Shown here: one piece after another, positions 1 through 8,039 of the stretch
Layout of the letters: each line of letters opens with the position of its first letter
How positions within the stretch are numbered: the stretch's first letter is position 1
Assembly: GCF_042649125.1 (NCBI RefSeq)
Contig: NZ_JBHRYQ010000001.1
Location: forward strand, 744,001-808,000
Reading direction: 5' to 3'
Length of the DNA stretch: 64,000 nt
Origin: Leadbetterella lacunae
GTDB lineage: Bacteria; Bacteroidota; Bacteroidia; Cytophagales; Spirosomataceae
Made by a program: the position numbers and the translations under genes
Notes under the pieces: model-generated
What the model saw: the letters and a program-made list of their open reading frames with translations, nothing else
Database searches by the model: none
Told to the model about the DNA's origin: nothing

Positions 1-258
1 AACGTTTCTATCAAAACTGATTGTTTAGATGACAACTGGGATCTAAGTGTGAAAAGAGCTACAGCGGTAGTTAGAACCTTACAAACTAAGTTTGGTGTGG
101 ATCCTAACAAATTGATAGCTGCAGGTAGAGGAGAGTATAACGCTCTTACTTCAAATGATACTTCAGAAGGTAGAGCAATCAACAGAAGAACAAGAATTAT
201 CTTAATGCCTAAGTTAGATCAATTCTACGATTTGTTAAACCCTGAAAATGCGAAATAA
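1..258 (+). CDS. OmpA-family protein, C-terminal fragment (5' end outside window)
   Basis: The frame is open from the first base and ends at 258, so this is the last 85 residues of a longer protein. It reads as the C-terminal half of an OmpA/MotB peptidoglycan-binding domain: DNWDLSVKRA, then a helix leading to KLIAAGRGEY and the typical INRRTRI strand. In this family these segments hold the Asp and Arg that bind diaminopimelate, so the protein probably anchors the outer membrane to the cell wall. An internal GTG at 49 is not a credible start because homology continues upstream of it. A strong hairpin follows at 283-317. Confidence 0.85.
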   Translation, partial: NVSIKTDCLDDNWDLSVKRATAVVRTLQTKFGVDPNKLIAAGRGEYNALTSNDTSEGRAINRRTRIILMPKLDQFYDLLNPENAK

Positions 259-282
259 TCAAAACTGATTACAAGCTATACG

Positions 283-317
283 AAAAGAGCTCTTTGGTTT
301 TCCAAAGAGCTCTTTTT
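283..317. terminator. Bidirectional intrinsic terminator
   Basis: A near-perfect inverted repeat with arms aaaagagctctttgg and ccaaagagctctttt and a 4-nt loop, with T-rich sequence on both sides. It lies between the convergent ends of the OmpA-type gene and the SnoaL/HHH gene and can serve both. Confidence 0.85.
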
Positions 318-340
318 ATTTTATAAAGAAATTTGAATTT

Positions 341-1189
341 TTAATCTTGTAAAACACCCCTTACAATTCTTTTCTTTAAATTATCAAGTTCTTCCCATTT
401 TCCTGCTTCAGCTAGTTTAGCCTGCATAGCCCATGTACTTGGATTTTGCACTGCATATCTATTTCCAGCATTTTGAAGTACCTCTTGGAGCTTTTCTGGA
501 TTTGCACTAGCCAATTCTTTAAAATTAGAAATCTTAGCTTCATTAAGTATCTCTTCCATTTTTGGCCCTATACCTTCAATCAATTTTAAATTATCAACTG
601 TAGATTTTAATGCTGCAACAGGCGTTGCTTTTTTAGGTAAGGGTTTTACTTCTTTTGGAGTTTTAACTTTAGGTAAAGTTTTCACCTCAACTACCTCGGT
701 TAAGTGTTCTACTGCCGCAGCTAAATTCTTCAACTTAGGTTTTTTATAGCCTTCTTTTTTAGGTTTTTCTTTCGGCTCTTTTTTCTCTAGTTTTTTATTC
801 TCTTTTTGAGCTTTTTCTATATTTTTTTTCAAATCCGAGATATTTCCTTTCGAATAAAATTCATCTATCACCTTTCCGTCTTTCCAGGTTCTAGATATTA
901 TCTCATGCCATTTGTGCTTTTGGCCATTTTCGTTAGAAAAAATAAACGTAAATTCAGAGTGTGACTGGTGTCCATCCAATATTGAATCATGCAGTTTTAT
1001 TTTTTCAGTGTTCTTATATTCAGAGAAAAAATTCTTCAATAGGGCTGTTTTCTCAGCTTTTGTAGTAGTTTTTTGGCCATCAGAATCCCAAGTAACTACA
1101 TTATCATCGAAATACTTCTGAAACGCATCTATGATTTTTCCTTTTTCTACTAGCTTATCTAAAGCTTTAAGTTGTTCTTTTAATTTCAT
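341..1189 (-). CDS. SnoaL-like domain fused to helix-hairpin-helix domain
   Basis: The protein has 282 residues and three parts. Residues 1-120 look like a SnoaL/NTF2-like fold (FQKYFDDNVV, then KWHEIISRTWKDGKVIDEF). Residues 125-190 are a Lys/Glu/Pro-rich linker. Residues 195-282 form a helix-hairpin-helix module of the DUF4332 type, with LIEGIGPKMEEIL as the hairpin. The C-terminal half resembles modules found in Bacteroidota with ribosomal-L21-like or DNA-contact annotations. The linker is very basic, which would suit nucleic-acid binding. The start is an ATG at 1189. No operon partner is evident: thioredoxin lies on the other strand. The function is not known from sequence. Confidence 0.7.
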   Translation of the reverse strand: MKLKEQLKALDKLVEKGKIIDAFQKYFDDNVVTWDSDGQKTTTKAEKTALLKNFFSEYKNTEKIKLHDSILDGHQSHSEFTFIFSNENGQKHKWHEIISRTWKDGKVIDEFYSKGNISDLKKNIEKAQKENKKLEKKEPKEKPKKEGYKKPKLKNLAAAVEHLTEVVEVKTLPKVKTPKEVKPLPKKATPVAALKSTVDNLKLIEGIGPKMEEILNEAKISNFKELASANPEKLQEVLQNAGNRYAVQNPSTWAMQAKLAEAGKWEELDNLKKRIVRGVLQD

Positions 1190-1267
1190 TTTTAAAAATT
1201 TGATAGGTTTAAATTAAACAGAATTATTCAAAAAAAAAATAACATTGATCATATACCAAGAGAGACA

Positions 1268-1366
1268 ATGATTAGGCGTATTGAAATTTCACAAAAAATA
1301 CAAATTGGATTTTTAAAAGAAGCAGAATTAAAAATTATTGACTTTAATAAATCACTTAGGAACTAA
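1268..1366 (+). CDS. Possible 32-aa small protein upstream of trxA
   Basis: A short ATG-to-TAA frame in the 226-bp gap between the SnoaL/HHH gene and trxA. It encodes a basic amphipathic peptide (MIRRIEISQKIQIGF...). It has no recognised relatives, and random frames of this length are common in AT-rich DNA. It is listed only because the frame is clean and sits in a gap otherwise without features. Confidence 0.15.
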   Translation: MIRRIEISQKIQIGFLKEAELKIIDFNKSLRN

Positions 1367-1415
1367 TTCTTTAGCTTAGGATGTTTGTTTAATATCACAT
1401 AAAAATAACATAATC

Positions 1416-1739
1416 ATGGGAGATAAAGCATTAGAAATAACAGATGCAAATTTTAAGGAATTAATAAAATCAGATAAGCCAGTTTTGGTTGATTTTTGGG
1501 CTGAATGGTGTGGACCTTGTAAAATGATAGGGCCAGTAGTAGAAGAAATCGCTGGAGAATATGAAAATAAAGCAATTATAGGCAAAATGGATGTGGATGC
1601 TAATTCTGCTACCCCTTCAGAGTTTGGCATTCGTTCTATTCCAACTTTGATGATTTTCAAAAATGGTGAAATGGTTGACAAAATCGTTGGAGCTGTTCCG
1701 AAACACATTTTGGTTCAAAAATTAGAAGCAGCAATGTAA
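1416..1739 (+). CDS. trxA: Thioredoxin
   Basis: A 107-residue cytoplasmic thioredoxin of normal length without a signal peptide. It reduces protein disulfides using electrons from thioredoxin reductase. The active site WCGPCK follows the usual strand VLVDFWAEWCGPCK at about residues 24-36. The conserved cis-proline lies in IRSIPTLMIF, and the C-terminal helix ends KHILVQKLEA. The start is the ATG at 1416 after an A-rich leader with no clear Shine-Dalgarno. It is a single gene, closed by a compact GC hairpin at 1763-1787. Confidence 0.97.
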   Translation: MGDKALEITDANFKELIKSDKPVLVDFWAEWCGPCKMIGPVVEEIAGEYENKAIIGKMDVDANSATPSEFGIRSIPTLMIFKNGEMVDKIVGAVPKHILVQKLEAAM

Positions 1740-1762
1740 TTCTGATTTTTAAAAGATATAGA

Positions 1763-1787
1763 AAAAGGGCTTCAAGCCCTTTTTTTT
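1763..1787. terminator. Intrinsic terminator between trxA and aminotransferase
   Basis: Arms aaagggctt and aagcccttt around a single C, followed by a T-run on the plus strand. It overlaps the stop codon of the convergent aminotransferase gene and probably ends trxA transcription. Confidence 0.8.
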
Positions 1788-2979
1788 ATACAATTTTTTG
1801 TAAGACTTTTTCCAAAGTTAAAATATCATTTTCTTCTAAAATCAAAGGAGGCGAAATACGCATCGCGTTATCACAGTATAAAAACCAATCGGTAATTATC
1901 CCTTCTTCTATAAAGCCGTCTATCGTATTTTTTAATATCCCAAAATTCTCGAATTGTGCGGCTAACATATATCCTTTTCCACGTACTTCACTTACCAATG
2001 GGTGATTGAGAAACAAAGTTTTTATTCTTTCAGAAAAACCTGCCATTTTTTGATAGTCAATTTCCTCTAAAATTACATTTAGCGTAGCCAAAGAAGCTGC
2101 ACAACTTACCGGATGACCTCCAAATGTGGTAATATGACCGAGAATTGGGTTTTCTTTTAACACACTCATGATACTATTTGGAGCCATAAAAGCCCCAATA
2201 GGCATGCCGCCGCCCATTCCTTTTGCTGAAAGTAAAATATCTGGGGCAAATCCATAATGCTCCAAAGCCCAAAACTTACCCGTGCGACCAAATCCGGTTT
2301 GGATTTCATCGAAAATAAGCAAGGCTCCCAGTTTTTGGCATTTTTCGGCCAAGGTGTTCATGAATTCTTTTGTGGTCTCTATAACGCCACATTCGGCTCC
2401 AATAGGCTCTATTATTACGGCTGCTGTATCTTTAGTGATTACAGAAAGCGATTCAATATTGTTACGTTCTATTTTTCTAATTCCAGGAAGTAGTGGTCTG
2501 AAACTGTTTTTGAAGTGCTCTTCACCCAATGAAAGTGCACCGTGTGTAGAGCCATGATATGCGTTTGTGCAGGCCACTATTTCGGTTTTACCCGTATATC
2601 TTTTTGCTAGTTTTAGAACTCCTTCTACTGCTTCTGTACCAGAGTTGGTAAAATATACATTATCTATTAATTCTCTTTTTAAAGTTTTAAAGCCAGCTAA
2701 GGTGTCAGTTAAGGCTTTTGCTAATTGAATTTGCGGACTTTGAAGATACTCGCCATATACCATTTGGTGTAAATATTGATCCACTTGGTCTTTTATAGCT
2801 TTTACCACTTTAGGATGCCTGTGGCCTACGTTACTTACCGATATTCCAGAAATTAGGTCTAGAAATGGCTTTTGGTTTTTATCGTATAAATAACAACCCT
2901 CAGCATACGGAAACTCTAATGCTAAAGGGAAATCTGAAGTCTGAGCTAAGTTTTTTAAAAATAATTGTCTGTTATCCAA
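1786..2979 (-). CDS. Class III PLP-dependent aminotransferase
   Basis: A 397-residue aminotransferase of the acetylornithine/4-aminobutyrate/lysine-6 type. Visible landmarks are the N-terminal LDLISGISVSNVGHRHPKV, the substrate-site TNSGTEAVEGVLKLA, the cofactor aspartate in LLIFDEIQTGFGRTGKF, and the Schiff-base lysine in LLSAKGMGGGMPIGAF. The substrate cannot be told from sequence. The start codon at 2979 is TTG; an in-frame stop lies just upstream and no ATG is near, so this is probably a true non-ATG start. The gene lies 11 bp after the ATP-grasp-like gene and is the last gene of the amidoligase run. That suggests it makes or removes an amino group on the building block of the same product. 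A separate housekeeping role is possible. Confidence 0.85.
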   Translation of the reverse strand: MDNRQLFLKNLAQTSDFPLALEFPYAEGCYLYDKNQKPFLDLISGISVSNVGHRHPKVVKAIKDQVDQYLHQMVYGEYLQSPQIQLAKALTDTLAGFKTLKRELIDNVYFTNSGTEAVEGVLKLAKRYTGKTEIVACTNAYHGSTHGALSLGEEHFKNSFRPLLPGIRKIERNNIESLSVITKDTAAVIIEPIGAECGVIETTKEFMNTLAEKCQKLGALLIFDEIQTGFGRTGKFWALEHYGFAPDILLSAKGMGGGMPIGAFMAPNSIMSVLKENPILGHITTFGGHPVSCAASLATLNVILEEIDYQKMAGFSERIKTLFLNHPLVSEVRGKGYMLAAQFENFGILKNTIDGFIEEGIITDWFLYCDNAMRISPPLILEENDILTLEKVLQKIV

Positions 2980-2990
2980 TGTTATTTATT

Positions 2991-4190
2991 TCAGTTTGTT
3001 TCAAAAAAAGCACCGCTGCCACCAACCCAGTCGAAATCTTTGTTAAAATCTACACCTATCATTTTACCTTTGCTAAGTCTCGCTAAGTTCGTTACCAATT
3101 TAGGGTTTTTAGCATTTTCAGGCCAGATATAGAGCATTCTTATTTCGCACTTTATGCCTTCTCCTTTGGTGTCTGTAATGCAAGGTTCGTATTTTACTTT
3201 TTGTTGAAGTATATAGTTTTCTGGGTCTTTTATAGTTTCTAAATCTTCTTTTTGAATATCAATATTTACGCCAGCCCCAGCAAATGAGAAGAGCGGTTTC
3301 AAAACATAGTTTTCTAGGTCAGTTGGGTATTCTTCAAAATCGGAAAGGTATTTTGAAAAAGGGATATAAGGCGATTTAAAAAGTGGTAAGCTATATTTCG
3401 AAACTCTATAAAACCAGTTTGGATGCGATATCCAAGTGACATCATACGGTTTTGAAAGATCAATATTTAGTTTAATGTCTGAATAGTTACGGTCTAAATC
3501 ATCAAAAATTAGCCGGTTGTATATTCTTTCTATTTTTGTTTTATTTCCTTCTTTTAAATAAAAAAGCTGACTATTCTCTTCGAAAATTTTAGTAATACAA
3601 ACCGCTTCAATGCCCCAATATGCCTTCGTTATGGCGAAGTCTAGCCTTGTTTTTTGTTTTTCAGGAAAAATCTCCAACAAAATTACATTTTCAGGTTTTG
3701 AGTTTCCAAGTAAGAAATTTTTCATTTCTTCTTGATAGGTTCTGCCATTCATTCTATTAAAATACTCACTGAATTTTGGACTAACCGAAAAATGCTTTTT
3801 GTATTTGGATGATAAATAAGATTGATACCCAAATAAAGAAGGAAACCCTTGAAGCTCAATAAGTTGAGGACTTAGGTGCCCGTTTTCGTCTAAAGTGATT
3901 CCAAAATCAATAGCAAGCACGCTCGGATGATCGGTTTCGTTTGGAACAAAATGCGACTTTGGTATAGCTCTTTCTGTTTTTTCTTTAAAATCAGGAGACT
4001 TTATTTTATCAATAATGGAATTACAGGCTGAAAGAATTTTTATTTTAAGATCATTTGGAACAAAAATAGGAGATTCAGCTACTCGAAAATCAAGTTGACC
4101 TGGAAATTCGGCTTCTATTTCAGCTATCATTTGCTGATATTTCTCTTCTGAAAATGATTGGTTGTAGTTTTCTCTTGCTTCTTTATTCAC
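2991..4190 (-). CDS. ATP-grasp-like amide ligase candidate
   Basis: A 399-residue protein whose C-terminal half looks like an ATP-grasp or glutathionylspermidine-synthetase-like fold. YVLKPLFSFAGAGV resembles the nucleotide-contacting lysine strand, YILQQKV the adenine-side strand, and KCEIRMLYIW a metal-side strand. The N-terminal half (ELQGFPSLFGYQSY) resembles the substrate region of such ligases. These assignments are by pattern only. The start is GTG at 4190, with no in-frame ATG nearby. The gene sits 12 bp after the amidotransferase and 11 bp before the aminotransferase, so an operon is likely. By position it may form an amide bond using ammonia or an amine supplied by its neighbours. 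Confidence 0.65.
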   Translation of the reverse strand: MNKEARENYNQSFSEEKYQQMIAEIEAEFPGQLDFRVAESPIFVPNDLKIKILSACNSIIDKIKSPDFKEKTERAIPKSHFVPNETDHPSVLAIDFGITLDENGHLSPQLIELQGFPSLFGYQSYLSSKYKKHFSVSPKFSEYFNRMNGRTYQEEMKNFLLGNSKPENVILLEIFPEKQKTRLDFAITKAYWGIEAVCITKIFEENSQLFYLKEGNKTKIERIYNRLIFDDLDRNYSDIKLNIDLSKPYDVTWISHPNWFYRVSKYSLPLFKSPYIPFSKYLSDFEEYPTDLENYVLKPLFSFAGAGVNIDIQKEDLETIKDPENYILQQKVKYEPCITDTKGEGIKCEIRMLYIWPENAKNPKLVTNLARLSKGKMIGVDFNKDFDWVGGSGAFFETN

Positions 4191-4202
4191 GATAATGAGT
4201 GA

Positions 4203-5024
4203 TTATTGAAATTGTTGAAATTTGGCGTAAGCTTGATGAAGGAAATTTGGGATAATCGTTTTTTCGGTCAAAGCTATTTTTTCAGGATCACCTAAGCTGT
4301 TAAGCATTTCGTTATATTTTTCCTCTCCGAAATTTTCTATTACGGCTTTTTTCTTTTCCTCAGTTTTAAATAAACGTTGCATACCTTCAGCATCGGCCTC
4401 TGGGTGAAACTGCGTTCCGAATATTTCTTTGGTAAATCTTACAGCCATTATTGCTCGTTCAAGCGGAATCTGAGGTCTTTCCTTTTCGAGACAAAGAATT
4501 TCGGCTCCGACTTCTTTAAATCTTTCTATATCAGGCTGTATGGCTTGGAAATCACGCGAGTCTACACTCCAAAATGGATCTTCTAGTCCTTTAAATATCG
4601 GTTCGTTTTCTGCTCCGTTTATCATATGAACGGGCATTACACCAAATGAAGTCGATTTCCGTTTGGTGATTTCGCCAAGTTCAAAATATTGAAAAAGCAT
4701 TTGAAATGAATGACAAATAGCAAACAGCTCTTTCTTTTTTTCGTTTTTAGAATTGAATTCAATTAAACTAGAAATAAATTGGAAGTAATTTTTCTCCCAA
4801 GCTAAGCCTTCTAAAATAGGACTACCAGGCCCGCCGGTAGAAATAAATGCGTCAAAATCTTTTAAATCAGGCAATTCCCCTAATTTCCTAATGTCAAAAA
4901 CCGAATAAGTAAGTTCTTGGTTTATGCTTGAATAAAACTCCGCCAAAATGGCTTTAATACAACGCATACCTTCGTTAGGCACGCCGTCATACAAGTCCAA
5001 AATAGCGACTCTAAAGGTTCTCAT
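4203..5024 (-). CDS. Class I glutamine amidotransferase
   Basis: 273 residues with a class I (triad) glutaminase fold. The oxyanion loop is STGGPGSP near residue 62. The nucleophile is C104 in FAICHSFQML, and the histidine-glutamate pair is H207/E209 in GTQFHPEAD. The enzyme hydrolyses glutamine to give ammonia for a partner synthetase. No synthetase domain is fused to it, so the partner is presumably one of the adjacent ATP-dependent ligases. About 60 residues at the C-terminus extend past the usual GATase core and may be the docking part. The start is ATG at 5024, 45 bp after the GCS2 gene; this is the loosest junction in the run. Confidence 0.88.
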   Translation of the reverse strand: MRTFRVAILDLYDGVPNEGMRCIKAILAEFYSSINQELTYSVFDIRKLGELPDLKDFDAFISTGGPGSPILEGLAWEKNYFQFISSLIEFNSKNEKKKELFAICHSFQMLFQYFELGEITKRKSTSFGVMPVHMINGAENEPIFKGLEDPFWSVDSRDFQAIQPDIERFKEVGAEILCLEKERPQIPLERAIMAVRFTKEIFGTQFHPEADAEGMQRLFKTEEKKKAVIENFGEEKYNEMLNSLGDPEKIALTEKTIIPNFLHQAYAKFQQFQ

Positions 5025-5069
5025 TTATTGTTTGTGATAAGTTAAGTCGCAAATTTCGGAAAATATACC

Positions 5070-6170
5070 TTAAAGTCCGAATTTAGTTTCTTCAATCATG
5101 TAATCTACTACCGCTTTTAGGTCGCCACCGGTTTCTTCAAAAACCTTTAGTTGCCTATCTGCACCTGTTCCATTTTTAAGGATGGTATGTATATAGTTTA
5201 TTTCATGAGCTGAACCGAGCTCATCAGCAGTATCAGAAATAAAGTCTAAAAGCTCATCTACTAGACTGTGGAAAGGTACTTCTTCCTCTTTACCAAAATC
5301 TATAAGTTTGGTATGAATACCATATCGGCCTGCACGCCATTTGTTTTCGTTAATTAATACCCTGCGGTATTTTCTAAAACTAAGGTTTTGCGTTCTTAGT
5401 TTATGTATTTTAGCTACCAATGCCTGTATGATTGCAGCCAAACAGATAGTCTCATCTGTTCGCATAGGTACATCACAAATTCTAAATTCAATGGTAGGAA
5501 AAAACGGATGCAACCTTAAGTCCCACCAAATTTTCTTGCCATTATCTATACAGCCTGTTTTTATCAAAAGATTCAGATAAGCGTCATATTCTGTGGCACT
5601 ATTGAAATATTCTGGTATTCCCGTTCTCGGAAATTTATCGAAAACTTTGGCTCTATATGAGTGGAAACCTGTGTTTCTACCACACCAAAAAGGTGAGTTT
5701 ACGGATAATGCAAAAATATGCGGAAGGAAATAACTCGCCTCGTTGAGTATTTTTATGGCCTCGTCTCTGTCGTCTATCCCAACATGTACGTGCAAACCAA
5801 AGATTAGGTTTCCTCTAGCTACGTCACGCATTTCGTCTATTAACTTGTCATAGCGGTCGTCTTCGGTGATGAGCTGGTGTTGCCAATCCGAGAATGGATG
5901 GGTGCCACCTGCGGCAATTTTAAGATTTTGTTTTTCAGCCAAATCCACAAGCATTTTTCTCAAGTATGTTACTTCTTCTCTGGCTTGCTGGATATTTTCA
6001 CAAATATTGGTACCAACCTCTACCACAGCTTGATGCATCTCTTGCTTAATTCGCTCTTGCAAAATCACCTTTCCTCCCTCAACCAACTTAGACATGTGAG
6101 ATTTGAGCTCACGAGTTTCGGGGTCAATAGACTGAAATTCTTCTTCTATTCCTAAAGTGAATAATGCCAT
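5070..6170 (-). CDS. Carboxylate-amine ligase, GCS2 (YbdK) family
   Basis: 366 residues, the normal size for the glutamate-cysteine ligase 2 family, which joins a carboxylate to an amine using ATP. Signatures in order are LGIEEEFQSID at the N-terminus, NLIFGLHVHVGI in the centre, SPFWCGRNTGFHSYRA, and FPTIEFRICDVPM. The acidic residues of IEEEF and EFRICD are the expected metal ligands. Members make gamma-glutamyl-type dipeptides, but the substrates of this copy are unknown. The start is ATG at 6170. Only 1 bp separates it from the stop of the upstream ATP-grasp gene, strong evidence for co-transcription. Confidence 0.9.
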   Translation of the reverse strand: MALFTLGIEEEFQSIDPETRELKSHMSKLVEGGKVILQERIKQEMHQAVVEVGTNICENIQQAREEVTYLRKMLVDLAEKQNLKIAAGGTHPFSDWQHQLITEDDRYDKLIDEMRDVARGNLIFGLHVHVGIDDRDEAIKILNEASYFLPHIFALSVNSPFWCGRNTGFHSYRAKVFDKFPRTGIPEYFNSATEYDAYLNLLIKTGCIDNGKKIWWDLRLHPFFPTIEFRICDVPMRTDETICLAAIIQALVAKIHKLRTQNLSFRKYRRVLINENKWRAGRYGIHTKLIDFGKEEEVPFHSLVDELLDFISDTADELGSAHEINYIHTILKNGTGADRQLKVFEETGGDLKAVVDYMIEETKFGL

Positions 6171-6171
6171 A

Positions 6172-7221
6172 TTACTTTTGCGTTTTTTTAGTTGTTTTTG
6201 CCGGAGCTTTTTTCGCTACCACTTTTTTGGCCGCTGCTTTTTTTACAGGAGCTGCCGACACAGATTTTTTATTAGCACTTTGGCTTATAAATGTACCCCA
6301 AGTACAATTGTCTTCACCCGGAATTTGCTCTTCCGCTTTTTCTATCGCAAATTTCGCAGCATGCTCTACTACCCATTCGAAGTTTTCGGCACCCACCGAA
6401 TTTATATCAGCGTCAGGAGCGGGATTACAAAAATCTATGGCATACGGTATACCGTCTCTAACAGCAAACTCTACCGTGTTAAAGTCGTAGCCAAGTGCAT
6501 GGTTAAGCTTAAGCACATACTCGTGTATCACTTTCATTAATTCCTCATGCTCTTTTCCTTCGGTTTTTGGCTGAGTAGCATATCTTAAGTGATGCGGGTT
6601 TCTTGGCTCATAAGGCATTATTTTAACATATTTTCCTCCAATACAGTAGCACCTATAATAATCGGTGAAAATTATTTCCTCTTGGAGCATCATAACCAAT
6701 TGGCCCGTTTCATTGTGCTTTTGCCATAAATCTTCAGGACTTTCTACTTGATACACGCTTTTCCAACCACCGCCGGAGTGAGGCTTCATGTAGGCCGGGA
6801 AACCGATTTGTTTAAACATATATTGCCAATCAAGCGGCATTACCAAGTTTCTGAATGATTGTTCTGAAGTATCGTCAGGTCTCTCTTTAGATGGCAATAA
6901 GACAGTTTTAGGTACCGGAACACCTAATTTAACAGCAAGACAGTTATTGAAAAATTTCTCATCAGCACTCCACCAAAAAGGGTTGTTGATTACGGCTGTT
7001 CCACACAAAGCTGCATTTTTTAAATATGACCTATAAAGTGGAACATCCTGAGATATTCTATCAATTATTACGGCATATTCTGATGCCACTGCTTGTTCTA
7101 TTTTATCTATTTTTACAGCCTCAGCTATAATACCTTTTCCTTTGCAAAGCGTATTTACACGGTCGATAAACGCCCAAGGGAAAGTGTTTTCCATTCCGAA
7201 CAGTATTCCAATTTTTTTCAT
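6172..7221 (-). CDS. ATP-grasp ligase with histone-H1-like basic tail
   Basis: 349 residues. Residues 1-315 form a D-Ala-D-Ala-ligase/RimK-like ATP-grasp enzyme: N-terminal IGILFGMENTFPWAF, ATP-binding lysine in FPAYMKPHSGGGWKSVY, LMQEE-type strand MMLQEEIIF, and metal site in VEFAVRDGIPYAIDFCNPAPD. Residues about 316-349 are an Ala/Lys/Pro-rich tail with AAAKK, VAKKAPAK and TTKKTQK repeats, like bacterial histone-H1-type tails. Such a tail is not part of the catalytic fold. It could bind nucleic acid or polyanions, or could serve as an acceptor for modification. The enzyme should activate a carboxylate as acyl phosphate and couple it to an amine. It is followed 1 bp later by the GCS2 gene. 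Confidence 0.85.
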   Translation of the reverse strand: MKKIGILFGMENTFPWAFIDRVNTLCKGKGIIAEAVKIDKIEQAVASEYAVIIDRISQDVPLYRSYLKNAALCGTAVINNPFWWSADEKFFNNCLAVKLGVPVPKTVLLPSKERPDDTSEQSFRNLVMPLDWQYMFKQIGFPAYMKPHSGGGWKSVYQVESPEDLWQKHNETGQLVMMLQEEIIFTDYYRCYCIGGKYVKIMPYEPRNPHHLRYATQPKTEGKEHEELMKVIHEYVLKLNHALGYDFNTVEFAVRDGIPYAIDFCNPAPDADINSVGAENFEWVVEHAAKFAIEKAEEQIPGEDNCTWGTFISQSANKKSVSAAPVKKAAAKKVVAKKAPAKTTKKTQK

Positions 7222-7234
7222 GCTGATAAGGTTT

Positions 7235-7945
7235 TTAGTTTATTACTTTATTTAAATATTCAGGAAAGGCCATATTCCATAAAGGCCAATCGTGCTTTGC
7301 CCATCTTTTTTCGTCAAACCAATGGTTTATTTTATTGTTTCCTAAAATCTGAGAAAGATTAAGTGTGCCGTCGCGACAAATGTCCCAATCAGATGTGCCA
7401 AGAACAATTCTCAAATGGTTGAATTTCCAAGATTCAGCATTTTGCATATAATCTACGGGATTGTTAAAATACACAAAATCATCGTAATGTCCATTTAAAA
7501 ACGATTTAATGTCATATTGGCCGCTCATTCCTACAGCGAAATCGAAAAGGTCGGGATATTTTAATGCCATATTTAGGGCATGAAAAGCACCAAAACTACA
7601 GCCTGCTATGCCAATCCGGTGTGTTGAGCATTCTTTTTGAATAAATGGGATCAGTTCCTCTAACAAAAATTTGGTATAAAGTTCATAATTGTAGATTTTT
7701 TTGCCAGGGTGCATGCCTTTATTGTAAAAGCTATCGCCGTCTATGGTTTCTACATTATATACTTTAACCTTACCAATATTTATTTCATGCTCAATACTTT
7801 TCATTAAACCTGAATCTCGGTTTTGATAAACCGAGCCCATAGAAGTAGGAAACATTAATATTGGCCGACCCCAATGACCGGTAATTGCTACTTCCATAGA
7901 TCTGCCTAATATATGTGAAAAGAAATGTATGGTCTGTTCTGTCAT
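7235..7945 (-). CDS. Alpha/beta-hydrolase esterase (esterase D/Fes type)
   Basis: 236 residues without a signal peptide. The family is putative esterase PF00756. The nucleophile serine is in GIAGCSFGAFHALN, and the late histidine is probably in KRWAKHDWPLW near residue 220. It is the first gene of the minus-strand amidoligase run, with 13 bp to the ATP-grasp start, so it likely acts on the same product, for example as hydrolase, thioesterase or acyltransferase. The start is ATG at 7945. A homologous enzyme lies divergently at 8040. Confidence 0.85.
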   Translation of the reverse strand: MTEQTIHFFSHILGRSMEVAITGHWGRPILMFPTSMGSVYQNRDSGLMKSIEHEINIGKVKVYNVETIDGDSFYNKGMHPGKKIYNYELYTKFLLEELIPFIQKECSTHRIGIAGCSFGAFHALNMALKYPDLFDFAVGMSGQYDIKSFLNGHYDDFVYFNNPVDYMQNAESWKFNHLRIVLGTSDWDICRDGTLNLSQILGNNKINHWFDEKRWAKHDWPLWNMAFPEYLNKVIN

Positions 7946-8039
7946 TCTTGCTATTTTTGTGAGTTATCAATAATTTTCATATAATTCTAAAAATTTTCTT
8001 CTATAGAAAAAAATTTAACCACCATTATTATCTTCAGCC

